Positions 57,291 to 64,000 of a stretch of DNA of 64,000 bases are shown here, piece by piece (positions within the stretch are counted from its first letter, which is position 1; each line of letters begins with the position of its first letter). The stretch is from assembly GCF_009831625.1 (NCBI RefSeq), contig NZ_WUUS01000011.1, positions 62,001 to 126,000 of the forward strand, in the 5' to 3' direction. Below the pieces are notes generated by a model that made no database searches, was not told the DNA's origin, and saw only the letters and a program-made list of their open reading frames with translations. The position numbers and the translations under genes were made by a program. Origin of the DNA: Halobaculum saliterrae. GTDB lineage: Archaea > Halobacteriota > Halobacteria > Halobacteriales > Haloferacaceae.

Positions 57291-58994
57291 TCAGTCGTCC
57301 GCGGGGGCGGCGTCGGTGTCGGAGTCGGCTTCGCCGAGCTCCGGAACCACGCCGTCCTCGCGCCAGCCGCGCGTCTCGTAGTACTCGTCGAGCGCCGCCT
57401 CGAACCCCTCGATGTCGTACGGGAGCGTGTCCTCCGCGCGGTCGAAGCCGCGACGGTTGTTGAACGCCCGCTCCAGTTCGACGACGCGCGCGCCCACCGC
57501 GAGCAGATCGTCGTAGTCGGCGTCGAGCAGGGAGCCGAGCCGCTCCTCGGTCATGAAGTCCCGGCTGAACTTGCAGGCGACCGCGGAGTCGAGCACCGCG
57601 TTGTGGTCCTCCGCCGCGGCGACCATCGGGGCCTTCCCGTCGAGCCCGCGCTTGTCGACGGCCGCCTCCTTGTCGACGAGGGGGTACTCCTTCGAGTAGA
57701 AGCTCGCGTACATGTGGTCGGCGCCGCGGTTCGAGGTCGCGAACGAGAGGCCCTGCCCGTTCAGGGTGCGGCCGTCGTGGGCGGAGAACTCCAGCCCCTT
57801 CACCGACCAGTCCTCGACGCCCAGCTCGGGGGCCGCGCGGTGAACGCCCTCCGCGAGCAGGTCGCCCACCTCGCCCTCGCGGTAGGCGGCCTTCCGGAGC
57901 GTCTCGCGGGCGCGCTCGGGGTTTGCGAGGTCGTCCTCGCTCTCGAGGTAGGCGGCGACCGTGTCGCCCGCGGAGATGGTGTCGACGCCGAGACGGTCAC
58001 ACAGGTCGTTCGCCTTCATGACCTCGACCACGTCGTCGACGAGCTGGTTCGATCCCCACGCCATCACCGTCTCGAACTCCGGCCCCTCCGTCTCGACGCC
58101 GGCGTCCTCGTCCCTCGTCGGGAGCTTGCACGCGAACGCGCACTGCGAGCAGGTGCCCTTCTTGTACTTCTTCGACTCGACCGCGTCCCCGGAGATCCCC
58201 GCCACGCCCTCCTCGAAGTCGGTGCGCGCGAAGTAGTCGGTCGGGAGCGCCCCCACCTCGTTGGCGAGCTCCGTGACGCTCGTCGTTCCCTGCCGCTTCA
58301 TGATGTGGTCCGCGGTGGCCGCCTCACGGTGGACGTCCGTCTGGATCGGATCGATCTCCACGTCCGCCTCGCTGTCGCCGTCGAAGGTGAGGACCTTCAC
58401 GTTCTTGCTGCCCAGCACCGCGCCCATCCCGGTGCGGCCGAACGCACGCGTCTCGCTGGTCATCACGCACGCGTAGCGGACCAGGTTCTCGCCCGCCGGA
58501 CCGATGCACGCGAGGTTCTCGGCCTCCAGATCGTGGGTCTCCTCGGCCCACTCGGTCACCTCGGGGACCTCGGCGCCCGCGAGGTCGGGGACCTCCTCGA
58601 ACTCGACGCCGTCGTCGCGGACGTGGACCGCCAGGGGAACGTCGCTGGCGCCGTGGAGTTCGACGGCGGCGTACCCGGTGCCGGTGAAGTTGCGCGACAG
58701 GAAGCCGCCGGCGTTCGAGGAGGCGAGCCCGTCGGTCAGTGGCGATACGCTCGTCATGTTCATTCGCCCGGTGAAGCTCATCCGCGAGTGCTGGAGCGGG
58801 CCCGTCGAGAGCAGGACTCGGTTCTCCGGGCCCAGCGGGTCGACGTCGAACGGGACGCGGTCGAACGCCAGTTTCGTCGCGACGCCGCGGCCGCCGACGA
58901 ACTCGCTCAGCACGTCGTCGACGTCCTCCTCGGTCGTCTCGCGGGCCGAGAGGTCGACCGACAGCAGCGGACCGGTCGCGTGGATCATACCCAT
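57291..58994 (-). CDS. aor: Aldehyde ferredoxin oxidoreductase (tungsten-pterin family)
   Basis: Oxidises aldehydes with ferredoxin via a tungsten bis-pterin and a [4Fe-4S] cluster. The 567 residues show the N-terminal 'LSEFVGGRGVATKLAFDRVP', 'FTGRMNMTSVSPLTDG', the cluster Cys motif CxxCxxxC in 'KKGTCSQCAFACKLPT' with the fourth Cys in 'LDSAVACKFSRD', and 'CDRLGVDTISAGDTVAAYL'. ATG 58994 (GATTTACC TATA about 24 bp upstream) is chosen; ATG 58988 is also possible. Which aldehyde it uses is unknown. No cofactor genes are adjacent. Confidence 0.92.
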   Translation of the reverse strand: MGMIHATGPLLSVDLSARETTEEDVDDVLSEFVGGRGVATKLAFDRVPFDVDPLGPENRVLLSTGPLQHSRMSFTGRMNMTSVSPLTDGLASSNAGGFLSRNFTGTGYAAVELHGASDVPLAVHVRDDGVEFEEVPDLAGAEVPEVTEWAEETHDLEAENLACIGPAGENLVRYACVMTSETRAFGRTGMGAVLGSKNVKVLTFDGDSEADVEIDPIQTDVHREAATADHIMKRQGTTSVTELANEVGALPTDYFARTDFEEGVAGISGDAVESKKYKKGTCSQCAFACKLPTRDEDAGVETEGPEFETVMAWGSNQLVDDVVEVMKANDLCDRLGVDTISAGDTVAAYLESEDDLANPERARETLRKAAYREGEVGDLLAEGVHRAAPELGVEDWSVKGLEFSAHDGRTLNGQGLSFATSNRGADHMYASFYSKEYPLVDKEAAVDKRGLDGKAPMVAAAEDHNAVLDSAVACKFSRDFMTEERLGSLLDADYDDLLAVGARVVELERAFNNRRGFDRAEDTLPYDIEGFEAALDEYYETRGWREDGVVPELGEADSDTDAAPADD

Positions 58995-59141
58995 GGGTTT
59001 CCAGTCGAGGGTGGTAAATCCCGCTGTCGGTGAGCGTGTCACGAACCACCGTGTGTCGCCGTTCGTGCGGGGGAAACGGGCGGGAACGCCACGCGCCGGT
59101 TCGGAACCACTATCCCGCCGGCCGTCGGACCCACGAACCGA

Positions 59142-60518
59142 ATGAAGGTCTTCGGATCGAGCGGCACCCGCGGGGTCGTCGGCGAGGAGTTCACCCCGGA
59201 GTTCGTCTCCCGGGTGGCCGCGGCCGCGGCGGCGACGTGGGACGCCGAGCGCGTCGCCCTCGGCCGCGACACCCGCACGTCCGGGCGGACGTTCGCCGAC
59301 GCCGCCGCCGCCGGCGTCACCGCCGCAGGCGTCGACGTGGAGCGACTCGGCGTGGTCCCGACCCCGAGCCTGGTGCGCTACTGCGAGGTCGAATCGGTGC
59401 CCGGCGTGATGATCACCGCGTCGCACAACCCGCCGGAGTTCAACGGGGTCAAGCTCGTCGGCGACGACGGGGTCGAGCTCCCGGTGAACCGGCTGGAGGT
59501 CGTCGAGGAGCGCCTCCTCTCGGAGGAGCCGACGACCGTGTCGTGGGACCGGATGGGCGAGTCCCGCCGCGTTCCCGACGCCAACGGCGACTACGTCGCG
59601 GAGATGCTCGACGCGATCGACCGCGACGCCGTCGCCGCCGCCGACCTCACGGTCGCGCTCGACCCCGGCCACGGCGCCGGCGCGCTCACCTCGCCCGAGT
59701 TCTTCCGGGAGCTCGGCTGCGACGTCGTCACGGTGAACGCGCAGCCGGACGGCCACTTCCCCGGCCGCGACCCGGAGCCGGTGCGGGAGAACCTCGACGA
59801 CCTCGGGCGGCTCGTCCGCGCGGCCGACGCCGACGTCGGGGTCGCCCACGACGGCGACGGCGACCGCGCCATCTTCTTCGACGAGGCCGGCGAGTACGTC
59901 GAGGGCGACGCCTCGCTGGCGGCGCTCGCCGCCCGCGATCTGGGCGAGGGCGACACGACCGTCGCCGCGGTGAACGTCTCCCAGCGCCTCGTGGACGTGT
60001 GTGAGGCCGCCGGCGCGAACCTCGAGCTCACGCCCATCGGCTCGACGAACATCATCACCCGGATCAAGGAACTGTGGCGCGAGGGCGAGTCAGTCCCCGT
60101 CGCCGGCGAGGGCAACGGCGGGGTCTTCTTCCCCGACTACCGACTGGTGCGCGACGGAGCGTTCATCGCCGCGAAGTTCCTCGAGCTGCTCGCCGAGCGC
60201 GACGCGACCGTCAGCGAGATCGTCGCTCCCTACGAGGACTACACGAACGTCCGCGAGAACCTCACGTACGGCTCGGACGCCGAGCTGGACGCGATGCTCG
60301 CGGCCGCCGAGTCGTACGCCGACGCCGCCGACGCCGAGCCGGACACGAAGGACGGCTACCGCCTCGACTACGGCGACGCGTGGGTGCTCGTGCGCCCCTC
60401 CGGCACCGAGCCCAAGGTTCGCGTGTACGCGGAGTCCGCCGACGCCGACCGCGCGGCCGCGCTGGTGCGGGACCTGCGCGAGACGTTGGAGGAGGCGCGG
60501 GCCGACGCCGCGGCGTAG
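59142..60518 (+). CDS. Phosphohexomutase (phosphomannomutase/phosphoglucosamine mutase)
   Basis: The 458-residue alpha-D-phosphohexomutase starts 'MKVFGSSGTRGVVGEEFTPE', has the phosphoserine Ser94 in 'MITASHNPPEFNGVKLVGDD', the metal loop 'GVAHDGDGDRAIFFDEAG', sugar-binding 'GEGNGGVFFPDYRL' and the phosphate site 'VRPSGTEPKVRVYAES'. The family interconverts sugar-1- and sugar-6-phosphates for glycan synthesis. GlmM versus ManB specificity cannot be read with confidence. Divergent from aor. Confidence 0.93.
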   Translation: MKVFGSSGTRGVVGEEFTPEFVSRVAAAAAATWDAERVALGRDTRTSGRTFADAAAAGVTAAGVDVERLGVVPTPSLVRYCEVESVPGVMITASHNPPEFNGVKLVGDDGVELPVNRLEVVEERLLSEEPTTVSWDRMGESRRVPDANGDYVAEMLDAIDRDAVAAADLTVALDPGHGAGALTSPEFFRELGCDVVTVNAQPDGHFPGRDPEPVRENLDDLGRLVRAADADVGVAHDGDGDRAIFFDEAGEYVEGDASLAALAARDLGEGDTTVAAVNVSQRLVDVCEAAGANLELTPIGSTNIITRIKELWREGESVPVAGEGNGGVFFPDYRLVRDGAFIAAKFLELLAERDATVSEIVAPYEDYTNVRENLTYGSDAELDAMLAAAESYADAADAEPDTKDGYRLDYGDAWVLVRPSGTEPKVRVYAESADADRAAALVRDLRETLEEARADAAA

Positions 60519-60622
60519 CCGGGCGACTCGCCCCGACGGCGCGCGCCGGCCGACTCGCTCCGACCGCTCCCCGATCGCACACCCCCCGAATCCTTTCCTC
60601 CCGTCGACCCCGACCCCCGAAC

Positions 60623-61147
60623 ATGGACATCGAGGTGCGCCCCGTCGCCTCGCCGGCCGAGTTCCGCGCGGCGCTGACGGTCAACCGCGCCGCCTGGCGC
60701 GACGCGTACGCCGGCATCCTCCCGGACGAGCGGCTGGACGCGATGACGGTCCCCGACGGCGTCGAGCTACAGGAGCGGTACGATCGTGCGACGGCCGACG
60801 GCCGTGCGTTCCTCGTCGCCGTCGACAGGGAACCGGGCGCGGTCGTCGGCTTCGCCGACGCGCTGTGGAACGACGAGCGAAAGGCGTTCTGCGAGCGCGA
60901 GGACGCCGAGCTCCGAGCGATCTACGTCGATCCCGACGCGCAGGGCGCGGGCGTCGGCTCGGCGCTGTTGGAGGCCGTACTCGACCGCGTCGCCGGATCG
61001 AACTCGCGGCTGGTGTTGGAGACGTTCATCGAGAACCGCGCGGCCCGCGAGTTCTACGAGGCGCGCGGGTTCGAGCGGGTCGGCACCTCGGCCTTCGAGG
61101 TGGGCGAGGAGTCGTACCCGACGGCGGTGTACGCGCGGCCGCTGTAG
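60623..61147 (+). CDS. GNAT-family N-acetyltransferase
   Basis: The 174-residue acetyltransferase has motif A 'AELRAIYVDPDAQGAGVGSA' (acetyl-CoA pyrophosphate loop) and motif B 'NRAAREFYEARGFERVGTS'. The substrate is unknown. A T-rich element (CCTTTCC) about 30 bp upstream of the ATG may be the TATA. It is convergent with the coiled-coil protein gene. Confidence 0.88.
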   Translation: MDIEVRPVASPAEFRAALTVNRAAWRDAYAGILPDERLDAMTVPDGVELQERYDRATADGRAFLVAVDREPGAVVGFADALWNDERKAFCEREDAELRAIYVDPDAQGAGVGSALLEAVLDRVAGSNSRLVLETFIENRAAREFYEARGFERVGTSAFEVGEESYPTAVYARPL

Positions 61148-61171
61148 GCCGGTCGCGGTGAACCCTCGCGG

Positions 61172-62392
61172 TTACGAGTCCGCGTCCTCGAGCGTGTCGG
61201 TCAGCAGTTCGCGTCGCTCGCGCGCCTCGGCCAGTTCGGCGGCCGCCTCGCCCGAGGCGACGCGCTCGACCTCCGCGTCCGACAGCTCCGCCTCGGCCTC
61301 GGCGGCGCGGCGGAGCCGCTCGTAGTCGGGGTGGTCCGCGGCCTCCCGCAGCCGGCGGGCGCGGGCGACGGTCCCCTCGGGCGCGAACTTGGCGACGACG
61401 GAGACGAGCTCCTCGCGCTGGAACCGGAGCGTCTCGGCCGACGGCGGCGGCGGCCAGTCGACCGTGAGCGGTTCCGCGGACAGCCGTTCGAGGTACGTCC
61501 GGTGCGGGCGAACCCGCGCCGTGAACGTGCCCGGGTCCTCGACGTAGTGGTCGAGCTTGGAGGCGGAGTAGTCGGCGTACTCGAGCAGGTCCGGAAGCGC
61601 CGCCCCGTCGGCGGGCGACGAGTCGAGGAACGAGCGCAGCTCCGGCGGCGGCGCGGCGTAGTCGACGAACGGCGTCCCCGCCGCGTCCGCGACGAACGCC
61701 AGCAGCTCGCGGGCGGACGCCTCCCGGCGGAAGTCGTCGAACGCGTCGCGAACGGCGTCGTTGTAGGCGGCGATCGGCTCGCGGAGTTCCTCGGTGGGAG
61801 CGGTCAGGTCCGCCTCCCCGAGCTCGACGAGCCGTTCCAGCGCCGCGATCCGGTCGTCCAGCGCGTCGAGACGCCGCGTGACGTCCCGTTCGGCGTCGTG
61901 GACCGCGGCCTCGGCGGCCTCGCGCTCGGCCAGCCGGTCGGCGAGGTCGCGGGCGGGGGACAGCGCCTCGCGGGCGCGATCGAAGTCCGACTCGGAGAGC
62001 CGCCGGCCGTCGACGGCGTCGTTCGCGCGTTCGAACGCGTCGCGTCCGGGGACGTCCTCGTCGAGGTCCTCGGCGACGGCCGCGAACTCGCCCTGGAACT
62101 CGACGTACGCCTGGAAGTCGCCCGTCCCGGTCGCCGAGTCGACGTAGCGCTCCAGCAGGCGGTCTGCGCGCTGAACGGCGTCGCGAACGGTCGCGAGCGT
62201 CGACTCGCCGTGCTCCTCGACGGCGGCGGTCGCGTCGTCCCGTCGCCCGCGGGCGTCCCGGAGCGTCGTCGCGAGCGCGTCGGCGTCGCGTTCGGCGTCC
62301 GGCAGCGGGTCCGGCGATGCGTTCCGCCCGGAGGCCGCCTCCGGCTCGGCGGTCGCGTTCTGTCCGTGGGTCGCGTCGGCGTCGCGTCCCAT
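61172..62392 (-). CDS. Haloarchaeal coiled-coil protein, 406 aa
   Basis: Soluble and rich in Ala/Asp/Glu/Arg, with long coiled-coil stretches (about residues 35-90, 140-200 and 360-400). A central part has 'DYAAPPPELRSFLDSSPADG' and 'RPHRTYLERLSAEPLTVDW'. No nuclease or ATPase motif is visible. Start 62392 is 3 bp after the hisI stop codon, so it is cotranscribed with hisI. It may be a family labelled DUF7118, from memory. Function unknown. Confidence 0.65.
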   Translation of the reverse strand: MGRDADATHGQNATAEPEAASGRNASPDPLPDAERDADALATTLRDARGRRDDATAAVEEHGESTLATVRDAVQRADRLLERYVDSATGTGDFQAYVEFQGEFAAVAEDLDEDVPGRDAFERANDAVDGRRLSESDFDRAREALSPARDLADRLAEREAAEAAVHDAERDVTRRLDALDDRIAALERLVELGEADLTAPTEELREPIAAYNDAVRDAFDDFRREASARELLAFVADAAGTPFVDYAAPPPELRSFLDSSPADGAALPDLLEYADYSASKLDHYVEDPGTFTARVRPHRTYLERLSAEPLTVDWPPPPSAETLRFQREELVSVVAKFAPEGTVARARRLREAADHPDYERLRRAAEAEAELSDAEVERVASGEAAAELAEARERRELLTDTLEDADS

Positions 62393-62395
62393 CCG

Positions 62396-62791
62396 CTACT
62401 CGTACACCACGTCGGGGTCGAACACGCGCTCGCCGACGTGCTCGCCGTCGACTGTGCGGTGGAAACACGAGCGGTGGCCGGTGTGACAGGCGCCGCCGGT
62501 CTGGTCGACGAGATACAGCAGGGTGTCGGCGTCGCAGTCGACGCGGACCTCGCGGACCTCCTGCGTGTGTCCGCTGGTGGCGCCCTTTTCCCACAGTTCC
62601 TCGCGGGACCGGGAGTAGTAGTGCGCTCGGCCCGTCTCGCGGGTACGCTCCAGCGCCTCTCGGTTCACGTACGCGAGCATCAACACCTCGCCGGAGTCGG
62701 CGTCCTGTGCGACGGCGGGGACGAGCCCGTCGTCGCCGAAATCGACCGCGATCCGGTCGGCGGGTTCGGCGTCGGGCGTGGGATCACTCAT
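62396..62791 (-). CDS. hisI: Phosphoribosyl-AMP cyclohydrolase HisI
   Basis: Third step of histidine synthesis, hydrolysing PR-AMP. The 131-residue monofunctional enzyme has '[20 protein letters not shown]' and metal ligands in '[19 protein letters not shown]' and '[12 protein letters not shown]'. No HisE fusion, as is usual in archaea. It precedes the coiled-coil protein gene by 3 bp. hisA and hisB are at the other end of the window. Confidence 0.95.
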   Translation of the reverse strand: MSDPTPDAEPADRIAVDFGDDGLVPAVAQDADSGEVLMLAYVNREALERTRETGRAHYYSRSREELWEKGATSGHTQEVREVRVDCDADTLLYLVDQTGGACHTGHRSCFHRTVDGEHVGERVFDPDVVYE

Positions 62792-62882
62792 CGGTCCGAA
62801 CGTCGGGGCTGGGGCGAATAGGTCTTGTGCGTAGCGGGCGCGACCACCGGCCGCGTGCCGGGTCGGGGGAGTTCTAGGGAGG

Positions 62883-63995
62883 TCAGACCAGCCCGAGCGC
62901 CCCGAGCGCGACCGTGAGCACGTCGCCGTACGTCAACGCGAGCACGAGCCCCCCGAACAACGGCACGAGGAACGGGAGCCCGGGAGACACCCACAGCGCG
63001 TCCTCGCCGGCGACGCGTTCCAGGCCCTCGCGGAGCGTCTCGGGCGTCGTGCCGTAGGCCGTTCCCTCGATGTCGTCGAGGAACCGTTCGGCGGCCCACG
63101 GGTCGTCGACGGCGTCCGCCTCGGCGTCGACCGGCGGTCCGTCCCGTCCCGGCGCCGCGGCGGCGTCCGGGTCGCCGGCGGCGTCGTCGGCCGTCGCGTC
63201 CGACTCGGGGAACTCGAACCCGCCGTCGTCGACGCCCCCGTCCGTCCGCGCGCCGTCGTGGACTGCGCCGTCGGTCGGCGGGTTCGTCTCGCCGACGGAC
63301 GTCGGGTCGCGGTGCGCGTCGGGGTCCGACCGGACGGCCGCGAGCGTGGTGCCGCGCCACCGGAGGTACATCCGGAGCGCGTCGAGGTCGAGGCCCCGCT
63401 GCGGGCGGAGCCCGTCGACGCGGATGAGTTGGCCGTGCACGTCCGGGAGGTCTTCGGTCGCGGTCCAGCGACCGACGAACATCGCCGGAGAGAGCCGGCC
63501 GGCGGCGACGTTCGACACGAACAGCAGGGCGACGTAGCCCCCGCCGAACAGCACCGCGTTCGTCAGCGCCGACATCGCCGTGACGCCCAGCGCCGAGGGG
63601 TGCACGGGGAAGCCGACGGCGTGGAGCCACGTCACCTCCGGCAGGATCGACAGCGGGACGACGTACCCGGGAGTGGTCGGGAACGCGACCGCGAGCACCA
63701 CGAGCGCCTTCGCGTCGGCGCCGCCGAAGGCGGCCATCCGGTAGGCGAGCAGCGAGAAGGGGATCAGGAAGAGGATCGAGAACCCGACCCGGACGAGGAA
63801 CAGCCGTCCGGCGTAGCCGTCGAACGGGTACGCCCCGGCGGCCTCCACGACGAGCGCCAGCGCGCCGATCGCGAGGAGCGGAAGCCAGAGAGAACTCGCG
63901 ACCCGTCGGGTCCGGATGTCGCGGTAGGCGGCCCACGCGAACCCCGGGAGGACGAGGAGCCTGAGGAGGTCGGCCGCGGTGGCGACGCCGAGCAC
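62883..63995 (-). CDS. pibD: Archaeal prepilin/prearchaellin peptidase (PibD/FlaK, A24)
   Basis: Membrane aspartic peptidase that cuts class III signals of archaellins and pilins. The 370 residues have an N-terminal helix set with the first catalytic Asp in '[14 protein letters not shown]' (residue 26) and the second in '[13 protein letters not shown]' (residue 94), about six helices in all, and a long Asp/Ala linker (about 230-310) before the last hydrophobic segment. The GTG start at 63995 is 5 bp from the window edge, so an upstream start cannot be excluded. It would process the two archaellins at 36-37 kb. Confidence 0.92.
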   Translation of the reverse strand: MLGVATAADLLRLLVLPGFAWAAYRDIRTRRVASSLWLPLLAIGALALVVEAAGAYPFDGYAGRLFLVRVGFSILFLIPFSLLAYRMAAFGGADAKALVVLAVAFPTTPGYVVPLSILPEVTWLHAVGFPVHPSALGVTAMSALTNAVLFGGGYVALLFVSNVAAGRLSPAMFVGRWTATEDLPDVHGQLIRVDGLRPQRGLDLDALRMYLRWRGTTLAAVRSDPDAHRDPTSVGETNPPTDGAVHDGARTDGGVDDGGFEFPESDATADDAAGDPDAAAAPGRDGPPVDAEADAVDDPWAAERFLDDIEGTAYGTTPETLREGLERVAGEDALWVSPGLPFLVPLFGGLVLALTYGDVLTVALGALGLV

Positions 63996-64000
63996 GTTCA

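Noticed and set aside
1-64000. Mobile element, provirus or CRISPR array
   Set aside because: No transposase, integrase, terminal inverted repeats, target duplications or regularly spaced repeats were seen, and base composition is even apart from the short AT-rich block before cstA.

Overview
The window is chromosomal core sequence from a haloarchaeon (class Halobacteria). Several things point there: very high GC, strongly acidic proteins, TATA/BRE promoters placed so that many start codons lie at or near the predicted transcription start (leaderless mRNAs), and archaeal informational genes (aIF2-gamma, Rpo7/Spt4, S24e, fused Kae1-Bud32, glycyl-tRNA synthetase, NOG1-type GTPase). There are also a halophilic LDH-like malate dehydrogenase, a HalX response regulator and a complete archaellum motor cluster. 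Gene content would fit Haloferacales (Halorubrum/Halobaculum-like), but the genus cannot be settled by reading alone. I see no insertion sequence, CRISPR array, rRNA or convincing tRNA.

Layout. 1-1 kb: 3' part of a KhtU-type K+/H+ antiporter with its KhtT-like subunit (minus strand). 1-5.5 kb: hisA and hisB interleaved with small haloarchaeal proteins, an ACT-domain regulator and a YigZ/IMPACT protein. 5.5-13 kb: S9 peptidase, two small zinc-finger genes, NAD-dependent epimerase, mdh, upp, uvrC. 13-23 kb: a soluble PAS/MCP transducer, CBS protein, glyS, dolichol-kinase-like protein, small membrane proteins, CobW-type metal GTPase, and a translationally coupled small protein plus ArsA/GET3 ATPase. 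23.4-25.3 kb: cstA behind an AT-rich leader. 25.7-37.2 kb (minus strand): archaellum and chemotaxis cluster arlJ-I-H-G-F-CDE, cheD-cheC-cheY, an uncharacterised protein and two tandem archaellins, bordered by a divergent winged-helix (EarA-like) regulator, a KaiC-like ATPase and a HalX response regulator. 39-46 kb: DHH/RecJ-like nuclease, EngB-type GTPase, MTHFS-like protein, DUF389 membrane protein, SIMPL lipoprotein, SHOCT protein, NOG1 GTPase. 46.4-51.5 kb: aIF2-gamma, PIN protein, rpo7, spt4, dephospho-CoA kinase, S24e and kae1-bud32, all on the plus strand. 51.6-64 kb: DUF5808, CorA, PQQ-type sugar dehydrogenase lipoprotein, beta-CASP nuclease, aldehyde ferredoxin oxidoreductase, phosphohexomutase, GNAT, hisI and the archaeal prepilin peptidase that would process the archaellins.

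The strongest unexplained signal is a shared promoter architecture. Four archaellum/chemotaxis transcription units (archaellins, cheY-C-D, arlCDE-F-G-H, arlI-J) each carry a dyad TTATC-N6-GATAW exactly 13 bp upstream of a TTTAW TATA element. A fifth, degenerate copy with the same spacing precedes the chemotaxis transducer 16 kb away. The divergent EarA-like regulator beside the archaellins is the obvious candidate to bind it, and a second dyad copy lies in that divergent intergenic region. Two mini-ORFs that begin at predicted leaderless starts and end in 4-nt stop/start overlaps with arlI and with the HalX regulator are a second notable pattern.
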